From Rhea pennata (taxonomy: Eukaryota > Chordata > Aves > Rheiformes > Rheidae): a DNA stretch of 64,000 bases. Below are positions 13,257 to 27,011 of this stretch, in pieces; position 1 is the stretch's first letter; each line of letters begins with the position of its first letter. The translations under genes and the position numbers were made by a program. The DNA lies in NCBI RefSeq assembly GCF_028389875.1, contig NC_084678.1:18258899-18322898 (forward strand), given 5' to 3'. The notes under the pieces were generated by a model. The model was not told where the DNA came from and searched no databases. It saw nothing but the letters and a program-made list of their open reading frames with translations.

Positions 13257-13271
13257 TGCAGTTGCTGAGAA

Positions 13272-16200
13272 ATGGCCAATGAGAATCACGGAAGCCCTGC
13301 GGAGGAAGCATCTCTAATGAGTCACTCACCTGGCACCTCCAACCAGAACCAGCCCAGCTCTCCCAAACCTATGCGATTGGTGCAGGATCTCCCAGGTACT
13401 GGTTCTGCTTTTGAGAAGGCCCAATATGGAGTTCTGAAGGACTCGGGTAGCAGAGACAGGAAGGCGAAATGGGAGGTCACCAAGCAAATTTAGGAATAAT
13501 GCATAATTCAGAGTGTGCTGTGATAATAATGGGGACCTGAAAAGGTAGGGCTATTATGCAGAACCAGTCTTGTCCTGACTGTCTTACTATCTTCTCAGAT
13601 GAGCTGGTACAGGCTGGCTGGGAGAAGTGCTGGAGCAAGCGGGAGAATCGCCCTTACTACTTCAATCGCTTCACTAACCAGTCTCTGTGGGAAATGCCTG
13701 TTTTGGGACAGCACGATGTCATTGTAAGTAAACAGCTACTACAAGGGGCTGCACTACTGCTGGGATAATCTGCAGGGGCTGTTGCTGTGCTGTTGTAGAC
13801 TTGAGATTATGCGTGTGGGAGAGTTTTCTATACTTTCAAATGCTTCTGAATCCAGAGGCTGGCTTGGTTCTGATGAAACATTCCTTATGCAGATGCACAT
13901 CCAGGTAGTGATGTTGCAGATGTACTGCTGCACTGCTCAAAGAATACTCAACCTGGAGTAGTTTGTTGTATTTGTTTTGCACCATTTTTTTTTTTTTTTA
14001 AGAATAAACCTACAGGCAGAAGTCTATAAGAGAAGTCTGTAACTTTCCACAGTTGTCAACATTAATGTCCTTATTTACATCTACTTAGGAGCCTGGGGCA
14101 GTGAAATGGAAAGATAAGAGGGCTTATTGCCTTCATTTGGGACTCTACAATGGGAGTTGATGAGCTAATGAGTACCGTGTTTTGGACCCTCTTAGTCAGA
14201 CCCTCTGGGATTGAATGCAGCTCCTATGCCACTGGAAGGTGGAATGATAGAGACCTCTGTGGAGAGCAAGCAAAGGAAGAGGAGATTCTCTGAGGAAGTT
14301 CCACCCAGTGGCAACAGTCTGAAAAAGCCCAAGGTGGGTTTAGTTTTCTGAAACTAATAAGATTAAGGGTGTTGTTCAGACAAAGTTAGAGGACTTGGAC
14401 CTAATTTTTTGAACTGTGCATGGTCAGGCCATCCTGGCATTACTCAGATTGTGACAACTGACATTTAGAAAATGAAAGAGCAGAATTGGACTCAGCTCCT
14501 TCCAAGTTACCATTTCTGTCTTACAGCTTGAAGTGGAGTATGAGAATTGCTAGAGAACAGATAATGACTGAGAAATGTGGTAGCTTGCATGTCCATGTTA
14601 ACTTATTCCGGTAGCAGGCAAAATATGCTCTAGCAATTCATTGGGTATACTGAGCCATGTCCTGCTAAAGGATTGTTTTGTATGCTGGGCTTGCTTCACG
14701 TTTACCTTTCTTTCTGAGGTAGTAATTAATATTTTTCAATCCCAGATTGATGTTCCAGGGAACCCAGCTGTTCAATCAATCCCCAGCTCTCCCAGTATTC
14801 CAGGAACCTCTGTTCTGAAGTCATGGTGTGTTTCACCTGAAGATAAACAGCAGGCAGCTCTTCTACGACCAACAGAGTGAGTTGTCTGTCTTCTGTTCCT
14901 TTCTTGGTAGTAAATTGGAGACAGCTGGTTTTCCAAAAGTCTTTGAAGAAAAACTTCAAGGATATAATACCTCCCCTACTGTCTCTGCAGGGAGGGTGGG
15001 ATCCTGACAGTTCAATCTCCTGGCTTATAAACAGCTCAAGGAGACATCTTCAAAAGTGATATTTTATAGTTAGTTAATGATACAGCCATCCTGATGACAT
15101 TTGCTTCTGCTGTAGAGTATACTGGGACCTGGATATTCAGACAAACGCAGTGATTAAGCAAAGGGCTCCATCTGAAGTGCTGTCTCCACACCCTGAGGTG
15201 GAGCTGCTTCGATCCCAACTTATTCTCAAGCTGCGGCAGCATTATCGTGAGCTCTGCCAACAGCGAGAAGGTAAGTTTTTGCTGTCCTCCTCTTATTTGT
15301 CATCTCAACTCTACAGTGCTGTGATGTTCTTCCTTCTGGTTTATGTCTGTCTCCTTTCCCTGTGATCGGCTCTTTTTATCATGGTTGTGGTTATACTCTG
15401 TGACATTGTTTTAGGTTTGTAGATTCATTAAGCAGACTTCTAGTGTGATGATCCTTATCAGAGCTTCTGGGCATCACTTTAATGCTACCTTATTAATTAG
15501 ACCCTTTTTCTGTGCTTCTCCAGGGATTGAACCCCCAAGGGAGTCCTTTAATCGCTGGATGTTGGAGCGGAAGGTCGTTGACAAAGGGACAGATCCTCTC
15601 TTACCAAGTGACTGCGAGCCAGTAGTTTCTCCCTCCATGTTTAGAGAAATCATGAATGACATTCCTATCAGGTATAGTTCATAGAGAGCACCTTCCTGTG
15701 CTTTTTGTTTTGGACCAGTCCAGTGATTTATTTGATGTTCTGTACTTTTGTGTCTTCCTTTCCTTGATGAAGTGGTAGGATTTGTTGATGTGAGACCTGG
15801 ACTGGACCTCCATTCCCTTATGGCAACTGTGAAATTGATGCATATGAATTTATATTTATTTCAGGTTATCCAGAATCAAGTTCCGTGAGGAAGCCAAGAG
15901 ACTACTCTTCAAGTATGCTGAGGCTGCAAAACGGCTTATTGAATCCAGGTAGGAGTTTTACAGTTCTGTGGCTGGTAAAAAACAGAAAAAGTTTACAGGA
16001 ATTTTTAGAAGGGGCTACTAGATCCCATCTTAATCAGCATTGGTCATCTGCTTACTGAATTAATAAAATGTTAGGAATATACTGAAGAAAAACAGTAGTG
16101 CTGGAGGCATCTTCTAGTAATAATTTTACAGTAAGATCAAACACTGGGAAGTTGAATGTGTAGGCAGACAAGTGAGAATCTGTGGAATACTGGACATGGA

Positions 16201-19200
16201 GTGCCTTCTTATGTTGTTTGTCCCTGACATATTACAAGGATGGTTGGGCAGTCAGTGCTATTAAAGGGCAACCAATTTAAAGTGGTATTTTATTATACCA
16301 TGTTTATTTTTTTTCAAGAGTTCTGCCACAAAACTGAATTGAAGAAGCCTTTTTTAAGCAATACAAAGCTTGTTAACAGAGTAGCTTTCTCACAGTCACA
16401 AATTCCTAACAGTGGCTGCATTTGAAAAGGAGAGGCAAGAGCAGAATGGACCATTTCCTTGTTAGATAAATCCTTTATCCGCCTCTCCTGTTGCAGAAAG
16501 GACAGCAGCCAGCTACACTGTGTTTCGGAGAGAACATGGCAGTCCCTAGTCACACAATTGTCTGGGAACACTTTCCACAAGAGGCCTGGATGGGAGTGAC
16601 AGGGTAGGGCCTTGAGGAAGTGTTGGCAGCTGTTTTCCCCCACTAATAGAAAAGTGTTGTGGTGGGATAGAATATATTACCATACAGCTGTAGGTAAAAT
16701 TTTGCTTCTCCATTGCGTGCAGGAGTGCATCACCAGACAGCAGAAAAGTGGTGAAATGGAATGTAGAGGACACCTTCAGCTGGCTGCGACGGGACCACTC
16801 TGCCTCTAAGGAGGACTATATGGTCTGTATCCCTGTTTTTGTGCAGCTGAGTGCAGTGAGTCAAGGAGAAGATGGGGGGCATTTAGGGCCAGAAAAAGCT
16901 CCTTCTTAAGAAAGATGTGGTTGCTTTTCTTTATGAAATGGAATTGAAGGCTCTGCATACCTCAAGGGAATCTGGTTGTAGGTTGTGTAAGGGATTTTCT
17001 GATTTTGCAGGACCGCCTGGAGCACTTGCGCAAACAGTGTGGGCCCCATGTGTCTGCTGCAGCAAAGGACTCTGTTGAAGGCATCTGCAGTAAGATTTAC
17101 TACATATCCCTTGAATATGTCAAGCGGATCCGGGAGAAGCATCTTGCCATCCTCAAAGAGAACAATATATCTGGTATGCAGTAAACTCTGAAGAGTCATA
17201 GGAATACAGCATGTGACACTACTAAAAAAGGCGATGCACTCTGGCCTGCCCCCATTCAAATAGAGTTGTCTGTTGGGAGGGCTGCTCTGAATCCACAAGG
17301 CTGCATTTAGTGGAGTAAGAAATACCCAGTCTGGCACAGTTCTCAGCTGGCAGACTCTCACAGTGCGTTTGCAGTGGGAAGGTCATTTTCCATCAGGTAC
17401 CATTACTAGCTGTAATATCAAATATCTTAAATGTGTACTTTGTCAGGATTAAGTAGCTTCCTAGGATCGAAAAACACCGAATAGGGCATTAGTTCATTTC
17501 CTGTGCTACACTGTCTTGCTGTGCTTCTTCAGGAATTCCTGGAGACAGCACCACTGTTTTTCCTATTGCCAAGCGCTCTGTCCTCCTGATAGTCTCTGCC
17601 ACATTTCTTCGTCTCTGAGCACCATCTGCATTCCTGTGCATCCTAGTGGATTACTGTGCGCTTTTTCCTCTCCTTGTGGAGAATTCATGTTCCTTGAACT
17701 TCTGTGTTCATTCTTCTCAGTTTATATCCATACTTCTGCCTCGACCATTTGTTAGTCCTTTTCTCTTTTGGATCTTTGCTTTTTTCAGACAGCTCCCTCC
17801 AGATCCCTGTGTCTACCTTTTGCTTCTTGCTTTTGCTGCCTGTCTTCCCACCCAGCTGTGTCCAAGATTCCTTCTTACTGATCTTCCCTGTGAGCTCTCT
17901 TGTTTCTGCTGAAATTGAGGCTAAGATGCTATCTGAGATGGGTAACCACAAGGTGGCAGAAAGAGTCCTTTTTCTCCTGCACTTCATAGTGTGAGAATGT
18001 TCATTGTTCATTGAATTTGGTGCAAACAGAAATAACAGCAACTAACACGAAAGCAATTTACCTATCCAGATCATGGCTCAAGATGCTGAAATGGTGCCGT
18101 TTACAGGCCTGCTGTATTACAGATAGCGAAATACTGTGAAATGAATCCCTTCTGTGCTCTGGTAGCAGATAATGGAATTAATTTGGGAAATCAGATCTGA
18201 ACCTAGGTAGCTGCCTACAGAATGTATGAAGAGTGCCACTGTGTTTTTGCAGGGACCGCTCTGCTTTTCAGCCTTAGCCCTATCACTGCATGTTTTGAGA
18301 TAGAAGGGGAATCTTGCTTGTATTGTTATAGGTTGTATTTTATTATTATTATTATTATTCTCCATAGCTGAGATAGAAGCTCCTGAAGTCCAAGACAGGC
18401 TTGTGTATTGTTACCCAGTGAGACTGGCCATACCCTCTCCACCGCTCCCCAGTGTGGAAATGCACATGGAAAACAATGTAGCTTGTGTGCGGTATAAGGG
18501 AGAAATGGTGAAAGTGAGCCGGAACTACTTCAGCAAGCTGGTAAGGGCTGACTACCAGTCCTGCATGACTGCATTGTCACAAACTGCTCTTTGATAAGGG
18601 ATTTTGTTTCTCTTTTTCCTTTGAGACAAGGGACTGTGGAGTGGGATGGAGTACTGACTTGCTGCAGGCTGTTAGATACTGTCCTAATAGCAGCAGAAAT
18701 CAGGACAACTACTTCCACTTTAGGCAGGGCCTAGCTTCTGCTGGGAATACTTGAGAGGTGTCATGTGTATGCTTTGATACATACTGTGCTACAAGAATGG
18801 CCATATCCACAGCAAGGCGAGCCTTGCTGAGAGCCATGCTGAGCTATTACATCCATTCATGCAGGTTAATAGCTTGCAGTTTGCCCACTCAGTAAAAGCA
18901 GATGTGCTAGAAGGCCTTCGTGCAGAGCTCTGCCTTCTCCTTTTGTTCATCAGTGTCTCTCCCGATGTCCTAAGTGTTTGTATACTGACTGTGCAATGAC
19001 TGTCTTATCTTTGTTGATTCTCTTTTTTAATGTCTGGACTTTCTCTTCCAGTGGCTTCTCTATCGGTATAGTTGCATTGATGACTCTGGCTTTGAAAAGT
19101 TTCTGCCCAGGGTTTGGTGCCTTCTCCGTCGATACCAGGTACTGGTTTCGTCATGATTGTTATGTATCAGGAAGCTCTAGCAGTATTGGGGAACTAAACT

Positions 19201-21835
19201 TACTGTCAGTGCTCTGAGAGACCCATGATTCTGGGAGCCTGATGCAAAACAGGGCTTAAACGAGCTTCGTTGTCTGCTCCTGGTGTTTTGAGATGGGATT
19301 CCAGTCTGGGGAGCAATTATGATGTTGACAGAAGGCCTCAGTGGGGATAAACTTTTATGAAAGAAACCTTTCACAGTCTGAGGCTGAACCAAAGGTTCAT
19401 GGGGAGGTATATGTGAAAGTTGGCAGTTGGTTTGTGGGGCGTGATTTGCATGAAGTATCTAAAGAGCATTCTTGGGTACATGCAGGGAACCTACCTGAAT
19501 TTGAGAAAGGAAGAGGGGGCCCTGCATACCTAGAGGAGTGGGTGCATGGACGTGTGGCCCTGGGTCCGTGTTCAGTGAAGGGAGCAGCAGAAACACAACC
19601 GATTGCAGGCATCGCTCACCGGGGTTTGCTCTCTTCAGATGATGTTCGGTGTTGGTCTGTATGAAGGAACTGGCCTGCAGGGGGCACTTCCCGTGCATGT
19701 CTTCGAGGCCCTCCACAAGCTCTTTGGAGTGAGTTTTGAATGCTTTGCCTCGCCCCTGAATTGCTATTTTAAACAGTACTGTTCGGCCTTCTTGGATACA
19801 GACGGGTATTTTGGATCCAGGGGGTGAGTCTTACGTTACAATGCCCTTGTCATGTATCTGTGTGGGTGCAAGTGTGTGCGCAATGTAAATGGTTCAAGAT
19901 AGGCTGACGTGTCTGTGAGCTCAGAGGTGGTAGCTAGTTGTGTGATGTCCACTCTGAAGGATATATGCTTTAAGCCTGCTTGAAGGCAATGAGTGGACAG
20001 AGATTATCTATGAAACAATCAGGAGTGTGCTATTAGCCTGGTTAGAGGGGGTCTGCTCATTGATGTGATGTGATTTATAGATCTGTTAGTGTTTGCCCTT
20101 CTTCTGAAGAAAGAAGGAAATGGCAGGCCCCATACTGCTGGGAATTCAAGCTTTCTGGGAGTACAGCTGTCTTTTCTGAGAATGTGTGTGCTTTTTAAGA
20201 TGTTACTATTAGAATCCTAGCTTCTCTGATTGGAATCTTTGCCTTTTTCTTCCAGCCCATGCCTGGATTTCTTCCCTATAAGTGGCTCTTTTCAGGCAAA
20301 TCCTCCATTCTGTGAGGAGCTGATGGATGCCATGGTATCTCATTTTGAGGTATGTTCACTCACCTGTGGTGTTGTTCTGAATGGAGCAGTCAGTCCTCTT
20401 CTCTCAACTGCTCCTGCATCCTCAGAATAAGGTTGTAATTTGGTAGGCAAAGGACTGTGATTGCTGCTGAACTGTTGTGGAAGCAGAAATTCATTGTTTT
20501 CACAGAACTCATTAGGCAAGTCATTGCTCAGCCCAGGCTAAGATAGTTAATTTTCTTATTGCCTTAGAAACTGCTGGAGAGTTCCAGTGAGCCCCTCTCC
20601 TTTATTGTCTTCATCCCTGAATGGAGGGACCCTCCTACACCAGCCCTGACCCGCATGGAACAGAGCAAGTTCAAGCGGCACCAGCTCATCCTGCCAGCCT
20701 TTGATCATGAATACCGCAGCGGGTCTCAGCACATCTGCAAAAAGTAGGCCTTTCTCTTGAGTTCTGAGCATACTGGTTCTTCTAGGAATGTGCTTTTGGT
20801 GAACTGCACCTTAGAGAGCCTTATGACAGGAATATCCTATGCCAAGTTGAAATCAATGGGAAGTATAGAAAAGACAAGGGAAAATGTAGTCTGTAATCAT
20901 CCTGGATTTTTAAGACAAGTGTACAGAGTGTTAGGGATTTTTATATTTGTTTAATGACTGCTCAGTATTTTGCTAATTAAAAAGCTTGTAAGTGGTGTAT
21001 TCCTTGGATACAAGTCCAGTTTGAACTATTTATACCGTGTGGTGCTGTGGTTGTTGTCTGTGTTCTTCTGTCAACTCTAATCTGGTGAGCCACTGCCAAT
21101 AACAGTTGTTTCCTCGGCTGCCAAATGCCACGATGCCTCACCAGTTCTGTATTGCTTAAGACGAAGTAGAAGCAATGGGCAGTCGGAGGCTTTGTCCTCT
21201 GTAGGGCAAGCTGGCTGTTGGTCTCCTGAGAGCAAAAAGTGCTTAAATACTAAGTTCTCCATACCTGGTTCACATTGACCTGAAATGCATTACCTTACTG
21301 ACTCACCTCGTTTGGAGACAGCAATGTCCCTAGTGCATGTGCTGGTGGAGAGCTGTGCAGCTAGGCAGCATCATTGCTCCTTCTGTAAAACAATGCAAGC
21401 TTCTGTTTTTACTGAGTAATGCATGACACACTGCCCTGAGGAAAAGGGACAAAGAATACTTTTCGTAAAAGCTACACACAGGAAGAGATGGGGAGGTAAC
21501 AGGAAACGTATGTGCAGGTAGTTTTGTGAATCCTTGGCGGGCGGGGCACGAGGAGATGCTGAGTGCTTGTCATTTTCCATTGCAGAGAGGAGATGTACTA
21601 CAAGGCTGTGCACAACACTGCTGTCCTCTTCCTGCAGAACAGTGCAGGTTTTTCCAAGTGGGAGCCTACCCCAGAACGGCTGCAAGAGCTTGTTGCAGCC
21701 TACAAGCATTCAGGCCGGACCCTTAGTTCCTCGAGTTCCTCATCATCATCCTCATCCTCATCCTCCTCCACAGCAGACAAAGAGCGGGAGCTGGGTCGAG
21801 AGCAAAGCAGCAGCCGTGAGACTAATCCCAACTAA
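13272..21835 (+). CDS. PCIF1: Cap-specific m6Am methyltransferase (CAPAM), 15 coding exons
   Basis: N6-methylates 2'-O-methyladenosine at the first transcribed mRNA position; binds the phosphorylated RNA polymerase II CTD through a WW domain and acts in the nucleus. Coding exons: 13272-13395, 13599-13723, 14196-14333, 14746-14876, 15116-15270, 15524-15671, 15865-15948, 16723-16822, 17011-17173, 18368-18540, 19052-19138, 19639-19823, 20256-20349, 20568-20743, 21586-21835. Total 2133 nt, 710 aa (human 704). The WW domain (about residues 40-75: [20 protein letters not shown]...SLWEMP) is in the second coding exon. The catalytic NPPF motif is at 20299-20310, in [18 protein letters not shown]. The C-terminus carries a serine run of about 15 residues. 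Start chosen as MANENHGSP, as in mammals. Intact. Confidence 0.97.
18340..18359 (+). repeat. (TTA)n microsatellite
   Basis: About six TTA units in the PCIF1 intron directly upstream of the exon starting at 18368, partly overlapping its polypyrimidine region. Confidence 0.8.
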
Positions 21836-22690
21836 TGTGCAGAGGTGAGAGACAGCAGGGACATGCTGGCAGCCCTGAAGGAGGCTTGCCGGGGCAGGTG
21901 GAGAGACTGCTAGCTTTGTAGCACCGGCCTGGGGACTCTCGCAGAGCAGCTCCACAGCACCTGCTTTCCTCTGCAAACTTGCACGCTGCCCCCGCGCAGC
22001 AGTGCCGGGAGCGCCCAGCTGCCGGCCGGAGAGGAGGCTGGCTGCTGCCCTCAGCGGAGGGCGGAGAAACCAAACGTAGCAGGACAGGAGGAGCAGGCGG
22101 CCCCTTCAACGCGCGAGAGAAAGGGCAGCCGGAGCTGGGACGCGTGCACGGGTGGAAGGACGGACAGGTGGACGGACGGACAGACCGATGGACGGGTGGC
22201 AAGCGTGACAAAGTGGCGCATAGCGCCGTGGCTGGAGGGGTCCCGGCAGCTGGCCGAAGCCTCGCGTTGGCAGGAGAAGAGCGGGCAGAGCCTGGGGGCT
22301 CCTCTGGCTGGACTGGCACCAGCACAGCTCCGTGTCCATAGTGTAAATAGTTCTGTCCATGGCGAGTGTGCTCCTTGCAGGGTTTGTTTCCATAGCATCC
22401 GTGTTTCTTTTCCACATGTACGAGTCCCGTGTTCGCCGACGCTGTTTACCGTATCGGAGAGGAGCGGAGAAGAGGAGCTTCTTTGGTGTGTAAAGACGTC
22501 TTTGCAGCTGTTTTGTAGTCGTTGTGGTTTTTATGCGGAGCCTCTGGGCTCTATTTAACCTCCTTGGGTTTTGTTTTGTAAGGATTAATTTAACACCGCT
22601 AACCATTTTATTACTTTTATCAAGAAGAGCAAAGTCTATTTTTGATTTCCGTTTCCTAGTTCTTAGGAACATTAAAAACCAGCATACAGC
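21836..22690 (+). terminator. PCIF1 3'UTR with ATTAAA signal
   Basis: Non-coding sequence after the PCIF1 stop. An ATTAAA hexamer at 22671-22676 is the only plausible poly(A) signal close by. Most of this UTR (from 21855) is the first copy of a duplication repeated near 27.9 kb. Confidence 0.6.
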
Positions 22691-22745
22691 TCCACTTGGT
22701 GTCACTGCCTTTCCTTTGCTGCCCACCCAGGGGTTGGTGGTCTCC
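21855..22745 (+). repeat. Segmental duplication, copy 1 (PCIF1 3'UTR)
   Basis: Direct repeat of 27906-28771, offset 6051 bases. By eye, 21855-22617 is identical to 27906-28668 (763 bp, no mismatch found; all derived frames on both strands are identical). The last 130 bases differ by an inverted 18-mer (22616-22633), a 30-base stretch missing from copy 2 that contains the ATTAAA signal, and two C/T differences. Similarity stops near 22745. Confidence 0.95.
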
Positions 22746-22769
22746 TCTTGAGCTCTCCTCTGTCTCATT

Positions 22770-25700
22770 CTGGGTGAATGGTAGAAAATACTTGTTTTGC
22801 AAAACTTGTACTGTGAATCTATCTAGTATATTGCTTGAATTATAGAAAACTACAAGATGATAGACTTAGGATGTTTAATATTTTATCCATTCCATTAAGA
22901 GTTAAAAGATACAATGACAAACAAGACAAAGAAGCTGGTAATGAAAATACAAGTAGCTTTTCCAGGATGTTTAAAAAATGTAGTAATAAAGTGTCAGGGA
23001 AAGCTTATTATTAGCAATTTGTCTGGTTAGAGAAATTTACTAGGCTTTCCTGCAGTCAGTTCCTAACACTTGCCTAAATAGAATCATTGTGACATCCAAT
23101 CTTGATAAAAGCTGCAAGTACTGTAGAACCTACCATTTGCCTAGATAAATTGTTCTAGCGATTAATTCACTTTGCTCTTCATATGCAGCTGAATTTGTCT
23201 TGGTTCAGTTTCCAGCCATTGATCTAATTCTGTCTCTGGCTGTTGGCTTTAGGAATCATTTACTACCAAGAATCTCCTACATACATAGGTGCTGTAATGA
23301 GGTGAGAGTGATTCTGGGAGTTCAAATCTCCTGCAGTTCTAAGCTGTGGCTTTTCTGGGCTTTGGGAATTTTCTGGCTTAAACTGTAGAGCTCCTCTCTA
23401 CCTTTGAATAGATTGACAAGTTTTGTAAAAGTTAGTCCTCTCAATGTTAAGTTTTGCTGTCCAAAGGAAAACAATTCCCGTGAGTTAGCTTTACCTGGAA
23501 GTCATATCATCCTGTAGCCTTATGAGACTGAATTCTGTCCGTATAGGTCTTAGCACAGGTCAAACAGATTGTAAAGTTTATTAGTTAAAAAATAGAAGAT
23601 GAGGAAATACCTTGAATCCTGGCTCAGCATTGTGCATAAGGTTTCTCAAAGTCTGTCCAGACAGTATCACTAGTGTTTCCTTAATCCCATTGCTTCTCTG
23701 CAGTAACCCCAACAGGCCAGGCCTAGCCATGCACCTTGGCTACTCACCTGGTCTCAGTATTTTTGCAGCTCTCTAGGGATGCTTTCACAAGAGACCTTGA
23801 GATTGTTAAGCGTTAATTACATTCTCAGAACAGTCAGTAACTCCAGCAGCAAAATAAGCCTTTTTTTAAAGCATTTTTCCCCTTTATACATTATTGTGAG
23901 CTATGGTAGGTGTTGAAGTGCAGGTGACCAGAGGCACATACTAATGCTGGAAAGTGTCAACAAACTTACTTCTTGGTTTGCCTGTCGCTGAAGAATGAGG
24001 ACTGCTTTGTTTTGCTCCCTTAGATGATGGGTGATTACCTTGTTAAGTTTATAATTGCCACATAAGTGATGTCATGACCAAGTAACGCCACACTGCTTCT
24101 CTCGCTCTCTGAAAATACCTCATTTATTCAGATACAGCAAAAAATGCACTTAGGAATGAAATCACAGGGTTGACCCCTGCTAGTTTTACAGGTGTTGTGA
24201 CCATGTGATCTGTAGCTCCTTATTTTTAAGTTCCTCAGAGTCACCTGTGAGGCCTTTTGTCCACATCTCTGATACCTCTTGCAGCTTTTTCTTGAATTGA
24301 GCAATACTTAGAAGAGGGCAGGTAAGTCCTTTGAAGACCTGTCAGAACAGATCTGGTCTTAAAATGAAAGGAATGTGCTAGGACCCACCCCAGGGGCCTG
24401 AGCCCTCAGCCGTAGAGGTAAATGGGGTTCTGGAGGAACAAAGGGTATAAAACAACTGCTTGTAGAGGGGCTGGTTTGGGGCGGAGGGGGCCAAGGGAGC
24501 TTTTCAATGGGCCTAGACATCAAGCAGGTTTTTGGCTGCAGGACTGAACTACCCTGTTTCTTGAGCCAGCGGGCAGTGAGACCAGTTGACAGTGAACTGT
24601 TACAATTCCTGGAGACCCTTTATCAATGCTGATGCCAAGGTTGGACATGACGCTCCCTACCAAGACCCTCAGCCAGTGAAGTTCCTGAAATGCCTGCAGC
24701 TGCACATTGCTGAGATAAGCCTGTAGATAACAGTAAAGCAAAAAGCATGTGACTGAGAGGCTGGGCAGACAAAAGGCTGTGGCAGCAAAGTGTTGGTATG
24801 ATGGAGGCTTAAGTTATGGGAAGGTCCCAGCTGGGAACAGTAAAGAGGAGGTATGAGCAAGACTGGGGAGGACAAGGTGTAACCTCTGAGTTCCACTGCC
24901 AGTTGGACATTGCCTGCTCCCCAGCCCTTCCTATTGCAAAGCCTGGAGTAATTTCTTAAAAATTCTTGCCCACCTTTGAGCTCTTGAACTAAAATTATCT
25001 TCACCAAGTGCGGCCTCTGACTCTTACAGAATGTTTCAGCCCAAGTAGTTTGCTCTTGTGAAGACTGAATCTGACAAATAACATTGACTTCCCATAGAAC
25101 AGCTCATCAGGAATTAGTAATTCTCCGAGCAATTCAGGGTGCATGATACACAAGGCAGAGAGCTCTGTAAAAGCTTGTTTTCTTGTTAACCAGCATAAAC
25201 AAAGTATCCTTTGCAGCGAGGGGGCCACGAGCAACCAAGATGTGACCATGTCACTGAAGGTAGAGGCTAGAAACCCCTCGTGGGGTTTGGACTTGGTTGG
25301 TGAACTCTCGTTTATTCCTGAGACTCCCTTTGCTGTATGGTGTCCAGACTGTTTTCCCAGCAAGTGCTGCTATACGTGACAGGTGGTCATGGCCTCTCTC
25401 CTGTTCTGTAATGCAGTGGCGGGGTGTTTGCCCTGTCCTTTTGGAGGGAGAAATTGGTGTTGTCGGGCTTTCTTCAGCCCTGGAAAGCTCGGGAGTTACT
25501 GAACTGCTGCTACTGCCCTTCTGGGCTGCCAGAACCACCCTTGCAAGGTCTGTGCCCTGGGGCAGGGGATGACCTGGCACAGCTGGGGAGACCATCAGCG
25601 ATGGGGAGGGGATGTGACAGGAGGGCTCTGCTGTGCCCGCCCCTGCCCTCCCCAGTGTTTTGGTGCTGTGGCAGCTCAGTGGGGTGTGGGAGCTGGGAGA

Positions 25701-26500
25701 GGTGGCCAGGCTCATGCGTGCTGACAGAGCTTGGCTTCTTTGCGCCCTGGGGATCCCTGATACTGCAGGTGAAGCTGCTGAGGCTCCAGGAGAGGTGTGC
25801 AGACCCTCTCCAGCCCGGGCATTTCACCCCTGAAACTGCTTCCCTTCTCTGCAGCCGTGCAGGAGCTGTCCCTCCCCAGGGCAGGGCTAAGCATGCCTGC
25901 CCAGAGAAGGGGAGAGGAGCTGCCCATGCTGCGAGGGCCCTGCAGAGCCTAGCTCTGCTGCAGCCTTCTCCCACGGGCCAAAGGATTGCAGGGCCCCAGG
26001 ACCACTGTCTGCAGAAGCCTGGGCAGGGGAGGGATGTCCTCAGGGACTGCTCTGGGGCAGAGGAGCAGCAGGACTGTGGTGGAATCACACCTACCTGCCT
26101 CTGCGTCCTCCTGCTGCAGCCCTGGGGACCCTGCTGTCCCCGTGCTGTGCCCTGTTAGTCCGGGCAGGCCTGGCCCCGCGCCCGCAGCCCTGCCCAGGCC
26201 AGGCTCCACCGGAGCCAAAGCATCCGCCTCCTCTTTCCCGTTGCCAGGCCAACGCCGCGTCGGATGCTCGCAGCCTCAGTGCGTCTGGGCTGGCTCTGCA
26301 GCATCGCCGGGCAGCGTGCCCTGCGCCTCTCCATGGGACGCGCAGCCGCCGGTGCCCCGGCTGCCTCCAGCATCTGTCGAGTGCCTGCAGCCCCACGGGC
26401 GGGGGCACGGCACGGCCCACCGGGGCTGCGCGGCCAGGCACCGACTGACCGCCTGCAGCGTCCTGCTGAGGAGCCCTGCCGCGGACAGCAGGTACGGGCA
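22770..26500. other. PCIF1 to RNF182-like intergenic region
   Basis: About 3.7 kb. The left part is AT-rich with no coding signal; from about 25.4 kb it becomes GC-rich toward the RING gene. The frames on both strands carry no recognisable domain. A 5' non-coding exon of the RING gene probably lies near its right end. Confidence 0.5.
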
Positions 26501-27011
26501 GGCATGGGGCAGCAGACGGTGAGCCTCCTCGCCCCGGGCATGTGGGGAGGGAGGGGTGGCTGAAGGGCAGGGGTCCCTCCGCTCCCTCCCTCAGCAGAGC
26601 GCGGTTTCTGGAGCCAGGCCCTATCCTGGGGATGCTGGGGAAGGGATGAGGCTGGGGCGCCATCCTGGGCCCCTCCCCGGCAGCCCACAGGTGAGCCGGC
26701 CCCCAGCCCCTCTGAGCTGGGGGCAGCGCCAGCCTGGGACCCTGCTGGAAAAGGCCTTTCTCTCTTGCCCAGACCGGCCAGCTGCGGAGGGTGGCATCTC
26801 CCGGCACCAGCAGCGCCAGCCCTGTGGTCAGAGGGGGCTGCTGCCTGCACCTGGCTGCCCCCAGCCCCTCTCCACCGGTCTGCTGGGGGCAGCAGCACTG
26901 GCAGGGCCCCAGGAACCTGCCCGTGGAGCCGCCGCTCACCAGGACTTCCCTGTCTCCATCCCAGCCCGGCCTCCTCGTGCGAGCCCCGGCGCCTCGTGCC
27001 CTGTGCAGACC

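Noticed and set aside
26556-27011. N-terminal extension of the RNF182-like frame
   Set aside because: No similarity to RNF182, Pro/Gly-rich, and a splice acceptor sits just before the family-like ATG.
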